The notes under the pieces: generated by a model
What the model was told of the DNA's origin: nothing
What the model saw: only the letters and a program-made list of their open reading frames with translations
The model's database searches: none
Shown: one piece after another, positions 8,019 to 21,179 of the stretch
Layout of the letters: each line of letters opens with the position of its first letter
Numbering within the stretch: the first letter of the stretch is position 1
Assembly: GCA_019119615.1 (NCBI GenBank)
Contig: DWWQ01000056.1
Span: forward strand, 1-64,000
Source of the DNA: Candidatus Alistipes stercoravium
GTDB taxonomy: Bacteria; Bacteroidota; Bacteroidia; Bacteroidales; Rikenellaceae
Direction: 5' to 3'
DNA length: 64,000 bases
Position numbers and translations under genes: made by a program

Positions 8019-9323
8019 TTACAACCCGAATTCCTTACGGATGGCATCCACGGCGTCGAGCCGCTCCCAACCGAAGAATTCGATTTCACGCTCGACCTCG
8101 CGACCGTTCTCCCACACCTTCTCGACCTTCCGGTAGGGGCGGTTTCCGAAGTGTCCGTAGGAGGCCGTCGCCTCGAAGATCGGATTCTTCAGACCAAAGC
8201 GCTTGACGATGGCCGCCGGACGCAGGTCGAAGAGTTTTTCGATGCGGCGGGCGATCTCCCCGTCGGTCATTCCGGCGAGGGCCGCCGGACGCTGCGAACG
8301 GTAGGTATCGACATAGACCGAAAGCGGCTGCGCGATACCGATGGCATACGACAGTTCGACGAGCACCTCGTCGGCGACACCCGCCGCCACGAGATTCTTG
8401 GCGATATGCCGCGCGGCATAGGCGGCCGAGCGGTCCACCTTCGAGGAATCCTTGCCCGAGAAGGCGCCGCCGCCGTGGGCACCGCGGCCTCCGTAGGTAT
8501 CGACGATGATCTTGCGGCCCGTGAGGCCCGTATCTCCGTGAGGGCCGCCGATGACGAACTTGCCCGTGGGGTTCACATGCAGGATGTAGTCGCCTGTAAT
8601 CAGGTCGGCAAGTTTGTCGCCGGCACGCTCCAGGCGCGCCTTGACACGCGGGATGAGGATCGTGCGCACATCCTCGCGGATCTGCGCCTGCATCTGCTGC
8701 TCGGCCTGCTTCTCCGTAAGGCCCTCGCCCGGGAGGATAAATTCGTCGTGCTGCGTCGATACGACGATCGTATGGACCCGCAGCGGCTTGCGCGTCTGCT
8801 CGTCGTACTCGATCGTAACCTGCGACTTTGCGTCGGGACGCAGGTAGCGCATCACCTTGCCCTCGCGGCGGATCACCGCCAGCTCCTTGAGGATGACGTG
8901 CGAGAGAATCAGCGTTGCGGGCATGTACTCGCGCGTTTCGTTGCAAGCATAGCCGAACATGATGCCCTGATCGCCGGCTCCCTGCTCCTCCTCCGTCTCG
9001 CGCACGACACCCTGGTTGATGTCGGGCGACTGCTCGTGGATAGCCGAGAGAATGCCGCACGAATTACTGTCGAAACGATACTCGCCCTTCGTGTAGCCAA
9101 TGCGGTCGATGACGCGGCGCGCCACCTCCTGCACATCGACATACGCCTCCGAACGCACCTCGCCCGCAACGACCACCAGGCCCGTGGTGCAAAGTGTCTC
9201 GCACGCTACCTTCGAATTGGCGTCGTGGCGCAGGAATTCATCCAGAATGGCGTCTGAAATCTGATCGGAGACCTTGTCGGGGTGTCCTTCGGAGACCGAC
9301 TCCGATGTAAATAAAAAGCCCAT
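8019..9323 (-). CDS. metK: S-adenosylmethionine synthetase
   Basis: 434 residues. It makes S-adenosylmethionine from methionine and ATP. The N-terminal motif [13 protein letters not shown], the methionine/ATP loop [12 protein letters not shown] (near 120-135) and the P-loop-like [16 protein letters not shown] (near 285-300) are intact. The start is the ATG at 9323; the frame runs open for 71 more codons upstream, but these do not encode the family N-terminus and cover a structured leader. That leader holds a probable SAM-II riboswitch, so the gene is likely repressed by its own product. It is monocistronic, with its own terminator. Confidence 0.96.
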   Translation of the reverse strand: MGFLFTSESVSEGHPDKVSDQISDAILDEFLRHDANSKVACETLCTTGLVVVAGEVRSEAYVDVQEVARRVIDRIGYTKGEYRFDSNSCGILSAIHEQSPDINQGVVRETEEEQGAGDQGIMFGYACNETREYMPATLILSHVILKELAVIRREGKVMRYLRPDAKSQVTIEYDEQTRKPLRVHTIVVSTQHDEFILPGEGLTEKQAEQQMQAQIREDVRTILIPRVKARLERAGDKLADLITGDYILHVNPTGKFVIGGPHGDTGLTGRKIIVDTYGGRGAHGGGAFSGKDSSKVDRSAAYAARHIAKNLVAAGVADEVLVELSYAIGIAQPLSVYVDTYRSQRPAALAGMTDGEIARRIEKLFDLRPAAIVKRFGLKNPIFEATASYGHFGNRPYRKVEKVWENGREVEREIEFFGWERLDAVDAIRKEFGL

Positions 9324-9387
9324 TGTTATCCGTTTTTTAGGGTTAAACGTATAAAATGGGAAAAATTGACTGTTGGAATAAAAAACG

Positions 9388-9442
9388 TGCTGTTTTAGCG
9401 ATTTTTTATTGTGGTTGCAAGCAGTCCAAATCTTTCCACATT
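9388..9442 (-). promoter_or_regulatory. probable SAM-II (SAM-alpha) riboswitch in the metK leader
   Basis: Read on the minus strand, TGTGG (9436-9440) pairs with CCACA (9410-9414). The loop contains GATTT then CTGCTTGCAA. After the stem come AATAAA and CGCTAAAACAG. These blocks follow the SAM-II pattern as I know it: GAUUU and UUGCAA in the loop, AUAAA after P1, then GCUAAAA and a 3' pseudoknot strand. The loop CTG can pair with the terminal CAG (9390-9392) as the pseudoknot. The position between a TATCTTTG promoter and metK fits SAM feedback. The stem is short, so a covariance-model search would be decisive. Confidence 0.65.
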
Positions 9443-9465
9443 TCCCCGCTTGACAGACGGGACGG

Positions 9466-9473
9466 CAAAGATA
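9466..9473 (-). promoter_or_regulatory. -7 promoter element of metK
   Basis: Minus-strand TATCTTTG is an exact TAnnTTTG box about 143 bases before the metK ATG. It places the transcription start just before the riboswitch stem. Confidence 0.6.
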
Positions 9474-9514
9474 AGGAGTTTTTGCCGATTTGCAAAACAT
9501 CCCCGCATATTTCC

Positions 9515-9550
9515 ACAAAAAACCGGGGCCCCGCATGCGCAGAGCCCCGG
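9515..9550 (-). terminator. terminator of the transketolase gene
   Basis: A 7-pair stem CCGGGGC/GCCCCGG (9523-9529 with 9544-9550) is followed on the minus strand by six T residues. Confidence 0.6.
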
Positions 9551-9573
9551 AACAGGATTTCTGCCGGCGGCAA

Positions 9574-11607
9574 CTACCGTCCGAGCATCTTCTTCACCTC
9601 GGCAGCCACGGTCTCGCCGTTGTAGCCGAACTTCTCGTCGAGCACCTTGAAGGGCGCCGAATAGCCGAAATGGTTCAGTCCGTGGATCACGCCCGCGTCG
9701 CCCACAAGGCCCCGGAGGTTCACTTCGAGACCCGAGGTCATGCCGTAACGCGGCACTCCCGCAGGCAGCACGCTCTCCTGGTAGGAGCGGGGCTGGTCGC
9801 GGAAGAGCCCCTCGCTCGGAACGCTCACCACGCGAACCGGAATACCTTCGGCAGCCAGCAGGTCGGCACCGTCCGAAAGCGTCGAGACCTCCGAACCGGA
9901 GGCGATAAGCACGGCAGCCGGCTTGGCGGCATCGCGCACCACATAGCCGCCCTTGGCGATCTGCGCGGCCTCCTCGCGGCGGCTCGTCGAGATCGTTTTA
10001 AGGCTGCGGATATTCTGACGCGACAGCACGAGGGCCACGGGACGGTGCTCCTCAAGAGCGAGTTTCCATGCCATAACCGTTTCGTCGGCGTCGGCCGGAC
10101 GCAGCACGAGCATCGAACGCTCGCCCTGATGGTTGCGGACCTGCTCCATCAGCCGGATCTGCGCCTCCTGCTCGATGGGCTGGTGCGTCGGGCCGTCCTC
10201 GCCCACGCGGAACGAGTCGTGCGACCAGACATAGATGACATGCAGGCGCATGAGCGCCGACATGCGGATTGCCGGCTTCATATAGTCCGAAAAGACGAAG
10301 AAGGTGCCGCATACGGGGATCACGCCTCCGTGCAGCGCCATGCCGTTCATCACGCAGGCCATCGTCAGCTCCGAAACGCCGGCCTGGAAGAAGCGACCCG
10401 TAAAGTCGCCCTTTACGAAGGCCTTGGTCTTCTTGAGGAAACCGTCCGTCTTGTCCGAATTCGAGAGGTCGGCCGACGAGACGATCATGTTCTCGACCTT
10501 GTCGGCATAGACGCCCAGCACGGCCGACGAAGCGGCGCGCGTAGCCACGTCGGGCTTTACCTCGATTGCCTTGTAGTCGATTTCGGGAAGTTTGCCCGAG
10601 AGGAAACGGTCGAGTTTGAGGGCCAGATCCTTGTGCTCCGCACGCCACGACTTCTCGGCGGCTGCGCGTTCGGCGGCCCAGGCGCGCAACGCTTCGCGGC
10701 GCTCGGCGAAGACCTCGCGGCTCTCCTCGAAGACGGCAAACGGATCGTCGGGATCGCCGCCCAGATTGCGGATCGTGGCGGCCACGTCGGCACCGGCGGC
10801 CGACAGCGGCTGTCCGTGCGTCGAGACCTTGTCCTCGAAGCTCTCGCCCGAGGGGCCCTTGGCACCCTTGCCCATCACCGTGCGTCCGATGATGAGCGTC
10901 GGACGCTCCATCTCGCTCTCGGCGGCCACGAGCGCCTCACGGATCGCATTGACGTTGTTGCCGTCGATCGTCAGCACGTTCCAGCCCCATGCCTCGTACT
11001 TCATGGCAACATTCTCCGTATCCACCTCGTCCACCTTGGTCGAGAGCTGCACGTTGTTGGCGTCATAGTACATGATGAAGTTCGAGAGGCCGAGGTGGCC
11101 GGCGATGCGGCCCACACCCTGCGAGATCTCCTCCTCGATGCTGCCGTCCGAGACGTAGGCGTATGTACGGTGTGCCATCCACTCCCCGAAGCGCGCCGCA
11201 AGGAAACGCTCGGCGATCGCGGCACCCAGCGCCATGGCATGGCCCTGGCCCAGCGGGCCCGACGTATTCTCCACACCGCGCAGCACATCCACCTCGGGGT
11301 GCCCGGGCGTTACGCTGCCCCACTGCCGAAGCGACTGCAGATCCCCGGTCGTATAGTGGCCGGCGAGCGACAGGGTCGCATAAAGCATCGGCGACATGTG
11401 TCCCGGATCGAGGAAAAAGCGGTCGCGGTGCGGATAGGCCATATTGTCGGGATCGTAGCGCAGGAATTCGGCGAAAAGCACCGTGATGAAGTCCGCGCCG
11501 CCCATGGCTCCGCCCGGGTGGCCCGATTTCGCCTTTTCAACCATCGCGGCCGACAGAATGCGGATATTGTCGGCGACACGCGCAAGTTTGGAATTTGTAG
11601 ATGACAT
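9574..11607 (-). CDS. tkt: transketolase
   Basis: 677-residue thiamine-diphosphate enzyme that moves two-carbon ketol units in the non-oxidative pentose phosphate pathway. The N-terminal thiamine-diphosphate domain has [12 protein letters not shown] and the [18 protein letters not shown] stretch; the metal site is [10 protein letters not shown]. The middle domain has [13 protein letters not shown], and the C-terminal domain is complete. Length is normal for the full-length single-chain form. It lies 92 bases downstream of clpX on the same strand but has its own TATCTTTG box. The start ATG at 11607 gives [19 protein letters not shown], a typical N-terminus. Confidence 0.96.
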   Translation of the reverse strand: MSSTNSKLARVADNIRILSAAMVEKAKSGHPGGAMGGADFITVLFAEFLRYDPDNMAYPHRDRFFLDPGHMSPMLYATLSLAGHYTTGDLQSLRQWGSVTPGHPEVDVLRGVENTSGPLGQGHAMALGAAIAERFLAARFGEWMAHRTYAYVSDGSIEEEISQGVGRIAGHLGLSNFIMYYDANNVQLSTKVDEVDTENVAMKYEAWGWNVLTIDGNNVNAIREALVAAESEMERPTLIIGRTVMGKGAKGPSGESFEDKVSTHGQPLSAAGADVAATIRNLGGDPDDPFAVFEESREVFAERREALRAWAAERAAAEKSWRAEHKDLALKLDRFLSGKLPEIDYKAIEVKPDVATRAASSAVLGVYADKVENMIVSSADLSNSDKTDGFLKKTKAFVKGDFTGRFFQAGVSELTMACVMNGMALHGGVIPVCGTFFVFSDYMKPAIRMSALMRLHVIYVWSHDSFRVGEDGPTHQPIEQEAQIRLMEQVRNHQGERSMLVLRPADADETVMAWKLALEEHRPVALVLSRQNIRSLKTISTSRREEAAQIAKGGYVVRDAAKPAAVLIASGSEVSTLSDGADLLAAEGIPVRVVSVPSEGLFRDQPRSYQESVLPAGVPRYGMTSGLEVNLRGLVGDAGVIHGLNHFGYSAPFKVLDEKFGYNGETVAAEVKKMLGR

Positions 11608-11681
11608 GAAGTTTTTTGTTTAATGTTCTGTGTAGCAATCGGTTCGCCTGCCGCCGGAACGATCGGCCCGACAAGCCTCTA

Positions 11682-11689
11682 CAAAGATA
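11682..11689 (-). promoter_or_regulatory. -7 promoter element of tkt
   Basis: Minus-strand TATCTTTG is an exact consensus 75 bases before the tkt ATG, directly after the clpX stop codon. Confidence 0.6.
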
Positions 11690-11699
11690 ACAAAAAAAC

Positions 11700-12977
11700 C
11701 TACCCGACCTGCTTTAATTCCAGAATATTTGCTTTCTCCACCTTCTGACGCGCGTAGGGCAGCGTTACGGTGAACTTGCGGGCATCGGTCGAGGGAATCT
11801 CGAACATCGTGTCCATCATGATCGCCTCGCAGATCGAGCGCAGCCCCCGGGCGCCGAGCTTGAACTCCACGGCCTTATCGACAATGTAATCGAGCACCTC
11901 GTCATCAAAGGCCAGCTTCACGCCGTCGAGCGCAAAGAGCTGCACATACTGTTTGATGATGGCATTCCGCGGCTCGGTAAGGATCGAGCGCAGGGCCGTA
12001 CGGTCGAGCGGTTGCATGTAGGTCAGCACCGGAAGGCGTCCTACCAACTCGGGAATCAGTCCGAACGACTTGAGGTCCTGGGGCGTAACGTACTGCATCA
12101 GGTTGCCCCGGTCGATCGGATCGGCCTGGATGCGTCCGTAGCCCATGGCCCGCGTGTTGAGTCGCTGGGCGATGCGTTTCTCGATGCCGTCGAACGCCCC
12201 GCCGCAAATGAAGAGGATGTTGCGCGTATCGACCTGGATGAATTTCTGCTCGGGGTGCTTGCGCCCGCCCTGGGGCGGCACGTTCACCACCGTACCCTCG
12301 AGGATCTTCAGCAGCGCCTGCTGCACGCCCTCGCCCGAAACGTCGCGCGTGATCGACGGGTTGTCCCCCTTGCGGGCGATCTTGTCGATCTCGTCGATGA
12401 AGACAATGCCCCGTTCGGCCTGCGCCACGTCGTAGTCGGCAACCTGCAGCAGCCGCGAGAGGATGCTCTCGACATCCTCGCCGACATAGCCTGCCTCGGT
12501 GAGCACCGTGGCATCGACGATCGTGAAGGGGACCTTCAGCAGCTTGGCAATCGTCCGGGCCAGCAGCGTCTTGCCCGTGCCGGTGGGCCCCACCAGCACG
12601 ATATTCGACTTGTCGAGTTCGACATCCTCCGCCTTCGGCGCATAAACCAGGCGCTTGTAATGATTGTAGACCGCCACGGACATGTAGCGTTTGGCAGCAT
12701 CCTGCCCGATGACGTACTGGTCGAGGAAGGCCTTGATCTCCGCGGGCTTGAGCAGCTCCTCCATCTTCATCGGAGCCGCCGTGGCGTGCCCCTTCCCGTT
12801 GGGGACGAGGTCGTTGTCGCGCATGATCTTGTAGCCGTTCTCGATGCATTTGTTGCAGATCGAGGCGCCGTTCACGCCCTGGAACATGATCTCCACCTCC
12901 GAGCGCCGGGCGCCGCAGAACGAGCAGCACTCCCCGTCGCGGGGCGTCGTGCCGTTGCCGTTTTTATGCTGTGCCAT
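11700..12977 (-). CDS. clpX: ClpX, ATPase subunit of the ClpXP protease
   Basis: 425-residue AAA+ unfoldase that feeds substrates to ClpP. The N-terminal C4 zinc finger (CSFCGARR with ICNKC) lies near residues 18-44. Walker A GPTGTGKT is near 130-137, Walker [13 protein letters not shown] near 194-205, followed by sensor 2 and the C-terminal small domain. The ClpP-docking loop is present. It starts 5 bases after the clpP stop, so clpP and clpX are one transcript. Length and order are those of other Bacteroidales. Confidence 0.97.
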   Translation of the reverse strand: MAQHKNGNGTTPRDGECCSFCGARRSEVEIMFQGVNGASICNKCIENGYKIMRDNDLVPNGKGHATAAPMKMEELLKPAEIKAFLDQYVIGQDAAKRYMSVAVYNHYKRLVYAPKAEDVELDKSNIVLVGPTGTGKTLLARTIAKLLKVPFTIVDATVLTEAGYVGEDVESILSRLLQVADYDVAQAERGIVFIDEIDKIARKGDNPSITRDVSGEGVQQALLKILEGTVVNVPPQGGRKHPEQKFIQVDTRNILFICGGAFDGIEKRIAQRLNTRAMGYGRIQADPIDRGNLMQYVTPQDLKSFGLIPELVGRLPVLTYMQPLDRTALRSILTEPRNAIIKQYVQLFALDGVKLAFDDEVLDYIVDKAVEFKLGARGLRSICEAIMMDTMFEIPSTDARKFTVTLPYARQKVEKANILELKQVG

Positions 12978-12982
12978 TCGAA

Positions 12983-13654
12983 TTATTTTTCACGTTTGGA
13001 GAGTACTTCGTCGATCAGGCCGTACTCCTTGGCCTCCTTGGCCGACATCCAGCAGTCGCGGTCGGCATCCTTCTCGATCCTGCGCAGCGGGGCGCCCGTA
13101 TGGGCGGCGAGAATTTCGTAGAGCTCCCGCTTGGTCTTCAGGATCTCGCGCGCCGTGATCTCGATATCGGAGGCCTGACCCTGCGCACCGCCCAGCGGCT
13201 GGTGGATCATCACCCGCGAATGGGGCAGCGCCGAACGCTTGCCGTGTGCACCTGCGGCGAGCAGCACGGCTCCCATCGAGGCGGCCAGACCCGTGCAGAT
13301 GGTCGCCACATCGGGATTGACCAGCTGCATCGTGTCGTAGATGCCCAGACCGGCCGAGACGGAGCCGCCCGGCGAGTTGATGTAGATCTGGATATCCTTG
13401 TCGGGATCGGTCGATTCGAGGAAGAGCAGCTGCGCCTGGATGATGTTGGCGGCATCGTCGTAAATCGGAGCCCCGAGGAAGATGATGCGGTCCATCATCA
13501 GGCGCGAGAAGACATCCATCGTCGCCACGTTGAGCTGGCGCTCCTCGATGATCGTCGGCGAAACGTACGATGCGCTCACCGACTGGAAATCGTGCAGCCG
13601 GAGCGAGCTGATGCCCCGGTGCAGCCGGGCGTATTTTTCAAATTCGGAAGTCAT
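12983..13654 (-). CDS. clpP: ClpP, proteolytic subunit of the Clp protease
   Basis: 223 residues; serine protease that forms the double heptameric barrel. The catalytic serine lies in [14 protein letters not shown], histidine in [10 protein letters not shown] and aspartate in [10 protein letters not shown], so the triad is complete. The ATG at 13654 ([14 protein letters not shown]) is preferred to one 13 codons upstream, which would start close to the tig terminator. It is followed by clpX after 5 bases and preceded by tig, the common tig-clpP-clpX arrangement, though a terminator hairpin lies between tig and clpP. Confidence 0.96.
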   Translation of the reverse strand: MTSEFEKYARLHRGISSLRLHDFQSVSASYVSPTIIEERQLNVATMDVFSRLMMDRIIFLGAPIYDDAANIIQAQLLFLESTDPDKDIQIYINSPGGSVSAGLGIYDTMQLVNPDVATICTGLAASMGAVLLAAGAHGKRSALPHSRVMIHQPLGGAQGQASDIEITAREILKTKRELYEILAAHTGAPLRRIEKDADRDCWMSAKEAKEYGLIDEVLSKREK

Positions 13655-13675
13655 ATCGCTTGTGCGTTTTCTGTC

Positions 13676-13713
13676 AAAAAAAGGACTTTGCAAACTTCAA
13701 GCCTGCAAAGTCC
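13676..13713 (-). terminator. terminator or attenuator between tig and clpP
   Basis: A perfect 10-pair stem (13683-13692 with 13704-13713) is followed on the minus strand by seven T residues. It ends only about 22 bases before the clpP start codon. Confidence 0.8.
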
Positions 13714-13738
13714 GAAGTTACGGATTTTTCCGCAAAAA

Positions 13739-15064
13739 CTAAAGCGCCTGGGCCAGTTTGGCGAAATCGTCGGCAGATACGGCCTTTTCCGTTACCTTGA
13801 CCTTCGACTTCACGTCATCGACGACCTTCACCTCGTAGAGCTTCTCGTAGATCTTCTGTCCCTGCTCCTTGTCGGCGAGGATCTTCTCGGCATAGCCGGC
13901 CAGCATGTCATCGGGAGCCGACGGCATGCCGTACTGCGCGAACTGGGCGGCAGCCAGCGCCTTCGCCTCGGCCTGCGCCTCCTCCTTCGTTACGGTGAGG
14001 TTGTCGGCCTTGATGAAGTGCTTCTGCAGGTAATTCCAAGTAAACATCTTGAGGAACTGGGCAAAGTCCTTCTCGATATCCTCCATCGTGAACTTGCCCT
14101 CGTTGATCGTGTAGAGCCAGCGCTTGAGGAATGCCTCGGGCATCTTCAGGTCTGCTTTCTTGACCAGGTAGTCGCGCACCTCGAGCGTGAAGAGATAGTC
14201 GCTCTCGCGGCGCAGCTCGGACTCGATCTGCGCGTCGATGAACTGCTCGAACTCCTCGGCGCTCTTCACGTTGCCGGCGGGGAAAGCCATCTTGAAGAAC
14301 TCCTCGTTGATCTCCGGCTCGGCGAACTTGCGGATCTTGGTGATCTCCAGCTCGAACTCGGGGTTGATGCCCTCCAATTCCGCCTCCTTGACCTGCAGGC
14401 AGGCGGCACGCTGTGCCGGGTTGCGGTAGAGCTCGTTGATGTTCACCTTCGTCTTGTAGCCCACCTTCTGACCGAGGAAGGGCTTGCGGTCCTCCTCGCT
14501 CATCGAGATCAGACCGACGTAGGCATCCTCGACCTTCATCTCGCCGTTGTCGAGCGTAACGGTCAGCGCCTCGTCCGAGGTAACCTCCCCGGCATCGACC
14601 AGACGGCCGAAGCGGCGCAGGAAGTTCGAACGGTAATCGTCGTGCATCTTCTTCTCGATCTTGATCTTGTGGTAGGTCAGCTTGTCCTTCTCCGACAGGT
14701 CGAGCTTGATCTCCGGAGCCTCGCCGATCTCAAACACGAACTCGAACTCCTTGCCGTTGTCGAAGTCGAAGGCACCCTGCTCCTCCGAAGGGATCACATC
14801 GCCCAGATAGTCGATATTCTCCTTCTGGAGATACTCGAAAACGGCGTTCGACGCCTTGCGGTAGGACTGCTCGGCCAGCACGCCCTTGCCGTACATTTTC
14901 TTGATGATACCCATGGGGACCATGCCCGGGCGGAAGCCCGGAATGTTGGCCTTGCGCTTGTACTCGCGCAGCGCCTTATCGACCTCCTGCGCGTAATCCT
15001 GCTCGCCCACGGTAACCTTGATGAGCGAGGTGTTCTGCTCGCGTTGTTCTCTTACGATATTCAT
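13739..15064 (-). CDS. tig: trigger factor
   Basis: 441 residues; ribosome-associated chaperone for nascent chains. The ribosome-binding domain includes GFRPGMVPMGIIKKMYG near residues 43-60, where the family signature GFRxGKxP is expected. The central prolyl isomerase-like domain (about 145-235) is divergent and lacks the usual glycine-rich pattern, which is common in Bacteroidetes. The long helical C-terminal domain is intact. It is the first gene of the tig-clpP-clpX cluster. A TATCTTTG box lies about 45 bases upstream of the ATG at 15064. Confidence 0.94.
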   Translation of the reverse strand: MNIVREQREQNTSLIKVTVGEQDYAQEVDKALREYKRKANIPGFRPGMVPMGIIKKMYGKGVLAEQSYRKASNAVFEYLQKENIDYLGDVIPSEEQGAFDFDNGKEFEFVFEIGEAPEIKLDLSEKDKLTYHKIKIEKKMHDDYRSNFLRRFGRLVDAGEVTSDEALTVTLDNGEMKVEDAYVGLISMSEEDRKPFLGQKVGYKTKVNINELYRNPAQRAACLQVKEAELEGINPEFELEITKIRKFAEPEINEEFFKMAFPAGNVKSAEEFEQFIDAQIESELRRESDYLFTLEVRDYLVKKADLKMPEAFLKRWLYTINEGKFTMEDIEKDFAQFLKMFTWNYLQKHFIKADNLTVTKEEAQAEAKALAAAQFAQYGMPSAPDDMLAGYAEKILADKEQGQKIYEKLYEVKVVDDVKSKVKVTEKAVSADDFAKLAQAL

Positions 15065-15108
15065 ATTGAATCGGTTGTTATATTGTTTTCACTCTCGGAA
15101 TCGGGCTG

Positions 15109-15116
15109 CAAAGATA
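15109..15116 (-). promoter_or_regulatory. -7 promoter element of tig
   Basis: Minus-strand TATCTTTG is an exact TAnnTTTG match upstream of the tig ATG. Confidence 0.6.
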
Positions 15117-15229
15117 CGAAATAAAAGAATTAACGGCAATGCAAACCGACAATTATTTTCGCAGGCGGCATACAGCCCCGTCCGAAAGGCCGGAACGGAC
15201 ACCGCCACCCCTTCCGCAGGCAGCGGCGG

Positions 15230-16525
15230 CTACTCCTCAAGCCAGGCGCGCAGCGTCCCGACGGCCTCGCGGCGCATCGAATCGGGAAGCGTCAGGATGC
15301 GCGTGCGGTGGCTGCCGCCGGGCTGGATGAAGGCCTTCATGTTATGCTTGTCGGGCGTTGCGGCCCATGCGGCTCCGGGCGCCGACCAGGGATCGTCGCC
15401 GCCGTAGATGAAGATCATCCGCGGATCGTTGCGTTTCAGGTAGCGGGTCATCCGGCGGCCCAGGCGTTTCGAGAACTTCACATGGCGCAGCTCCTCGGGG
15501 AGGAAGATGCGGCGCAGGTAGTCCCGCGTATCGACCGACGTGTAGGCGCGGAACGGCTCGGCATCATAGGGATAATAGCCCAGCTCGCGGGCTGCCTGCA
15601 CGAAGAAGGGAGCCTGCGCGCTGTCCTTCGAGAAATAGTCCGGCCCGGCGCTGGCGAGCAGGAAGTCGAGCAGCACCTGATCCGAAGCCTCCGTCGAGGG
15701 GAGTTTTTCCGGGTCGAAACCCCACTGCCAGAGGGCGAAACCGACCTCCAGCGTGCAGTAGTCGTAGATCTCCTCCACGGGAATGCGGAACGTATAGCCC
15801 TTCTCGTCGCAGAAGGCGCTGAAACCGGGCAGCAGGTCGGCCTTGCGGCGGAAAAGCTCCGTCTGCAGGGCCCGTACGGCGGCACGGCTCTCGGGGGTTC
15901 CCACCTGTGCGAGATAGGGTTCGAAACGCTTGTCCTCGACGGCACGGCAGACCGGGCCCACATAGGGAACGTAGATATCCACGTCGCCGGGGAAGAAGGT
16001 GGCGTAGAGCATCGTCGTCGTACCGCCCTTGCTGATGCCCGAGGCGATCCACTTGCCCGGGTAGAGCGACGCGAAGAGCGTCCGGATGCGGTGCAGGTCA
16101 TGGGCCGAATTTTCGGCCGTCAGGTATTTCCAGTCGAGCGGATCGGGCGTCGAACGGTCGAAGTAACGGTGTTCGACAAAGACGATATTCGCATCGAAGA
16201 GTTTCGACAGTTCGTCGCGGTAGCGTTCGGGGAGGGCAAAGTTGGCGTCATAGCCCTGCGTGATGAGCACCGTGGGACGGTCCCAGCCGACGTGCATCAC
16301 CAGCACCCGCTGGAGGAAGGTTCCCTTCGCGGGGTGGCGCCAGTCGAGCGGCTGCTCGAGCATAACTTCGTATTTTCCGGCGAATTCGCCCGAGGGGAGC
16401 GCCTTCGTCTCCGTAACGCCTTCGAGAGCGGCGATGCGCCGCTCGATCTCGCCGCCGTCGGCTCCGAAAACGGAGAAGGAGACGGCCAGCAGAAGCAGAC
16501 AAACAAGAGAAAGTCGTTTCAACAT
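15230..16525 (-). CDS. secreted S37-type (PS-10) peptidase
   Basis: 431 residues. A signal peptide (residues 1-20, ending SVFGA) precedes an alpha/beta-hydrolase fold with the nucleophile elbow ASGISKGG. VEHRYFDRSTP and YLTAENSAHDLHRI match the S28/S37 prolyl-aminopeptidase pattern. Late residues FIYGGDDPWSAPGA and PGGSHRTRI carry the likely Asp and His of the triad. I assign it to Peptidase_S37, so cleavage of tripeptides or prolyl peptides outside the cytoplasm is inferred. The start at 16525 is set by the signal peptide; the frame is open further upstream. It is divergent from a glutaminyl cyclase gene, with a TATCTTTG box at 16553-16560. Confidence 0.82.
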   Translation of the reverse strand: MLKRLSLVCLLLLAVSFSVFGADGGEIERRIAALEGVTETKALPSGEFAGKYEVMLEQPLDWRHPAKGTFLQRVLVMHVGWDRPTVLITQGYDANFALPERYRDELSKLFDANIVFVEHRYFDRSTPDPLDWKYLTAENSAHDLHRIRTLFASLYPGKWIASGISKGGTTTMLYATFFPGDVDIYVPYVGPVCRAVEDKRFEPYLAQVGTPESRAAVRALQTELFRRKADLLPGFSAFCDEKGYTFRIPVEEIYDYCTLEVGFALWQWGFDPEKLPSTEASDQVLLDFLLASAGPDYFSKDSAQAPFFVQAARELGYYPYDAEPFRAYTSVDTRDYLRRIFLPEELRHVKFSKRLGRRMTRYLKRNDPRMIFIYGGDDPWSAPGAAWAATPDKHNMKAFIQPGGSHRTRILTLPDSMRREAVGTLRAWLEE

Positions 16526-16552
16526 AGGGATTCGGATCGTTGTTTCAACGGA

Positions 16553-16632
16553 CAAAGATACGCTTTTTTCGACGCCCCGCAATACAATTCGGGAGTTCCG
16601 TGCGGCAGTATGGCATAAAATAAGTATCTTTG
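16553..16632. promoter_or_regulatory. divergent promoter pair
   Basis: Exact -7 boxes face both ways: minus-strand TATCTTTG at 16553-16560 for the peptidase gene, and plus-strand TATCTTTG at 16625-16632 for the glutaminyl cyclase gene. Confidence 0.65.
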
Positions 16633-16653
16633 CACGATTATTTCGCAAGGAGA

Positions 16654-17466
16654 ATGAAACGAATCGCACTTATGCTCGCGGCTGCCGCAACCCTGCTTTC
16701 CGCCTGCGGCGGCTCCGCCGCCCGCACGGGCCGTACGGCTGCCGCGACACGCGCTGCCGAAACGGCAAAGCCCGTCTATTATACCTACCGTATTCGGGCC
16801 GTACACCCGCACGCCACCTCTTCCTATACGCAGGGGCTGCAATATGCCGACGGAGCGCTTTGGGAGGGCACGGGAGAGTACGGCGCCTCGGTCGTGCAGC
16901 GCGTCGATCTGGAGACGGGCCGCGCGGAGGTGCTCTTCCGCCTGCCGCGCACGGAGTTCGGCGAGGGCATCACGCTGCTCGACGGCAAGCTCTACCAGCT
17001 GACCTGGCAATCCAATACGGCACACGTCTACGACCTCGCGACCCGGAAGAAGATCCGCGACCACCGCTATGCCGGGGAGGGATGGGGGCTGACGACCGAC
17101 GGCGAGAGACTCTACATGACCGACGGATCGGCCAATCTCTATACGATCGACCCCGAAACGTTCCGCCGCGAGCGGACCACGACCGTAACGCTGCGGGGCG
17201 AGCCCGTCGATTTTCTCAACGAGCTGGAGTGGATCGACGGCAAGATCTGGGCCAACGTCTACACGACCGACCAGATCGTCATCATCGACCCGGCAACGGG
17301 CCGCGTCGAGGGGATCGTCGATCTGACGGGGCTGCTGCCCGCCGAGGAGCGTACGCCGCAGACCGACGTGCTGAACGGCATCGCCTACGACGCCGCGACG
17401 GGACGCATCTTCGTTACGGGCAAGAACTGGAGCAAGCTCTTCGAAATCGAGATCATCCGGCAGTAG
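16654..17466 (+). CDS. glutaminyl-peptide cyclotransferase (lipoprotein)
   Basis: 270 residues. It converts N-terminal glutamine of peptides to pyroglutamate; family of plant-type glutamine cyclotransferases with a beta-propeller fold. A lipoprotein signal LLSACGG ends at Cys residue 17. Family stretches TQGLQYADGALWEGTGEYG, FGEGITLLDGKLYQLTW and VDFLNELEWIDGKIWANVY are all present. The start is the ATG at 16654, behind AAGGAGA. It stands 45 bases before metH and so may be cotranscribed, though the functions are unrelated. Confidence 0.88.
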   Translation: MKRIALMLAAAATLLSACGGSAARTGRTAAATRAAETAKPVYYTYRIRAVHPHATSSYTQGLQYADGALWEGTGEYGASVVQRVDLETGRAEVLFRLPRTEFGEGITLLDGKLYQLTWQSNTAHVYDLATRKKIRDHRYAGEGWGLTTDGERLYMTDGSANLYTIDPETFRRERTTTVTLRGEPVDFLNELEWIDGKIWANVYTTDQIVIIDPATGRVEGIVDLTGLLPAEERTPQTDVLNGIAYDAATGRIFVTGKNWSKLFEIEIIRQ

Positions 17467-17511
17467 GCTGCGGCGTCCGGAGAGGCCACCAACATCGAGA
17501 AACAGAAAAAC

Positions 17512-21150
<3,639 letters not shown>

Positions 21151-21179
21151 CCCGGGATCGGCAAGAAACACGAAACAAC

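Noticed and set aside
17467-17511. Cobalamin riboswitch before metH
   Set aside because: The gap is only 45 bases and contains no B12-box; too short for the aptamer.
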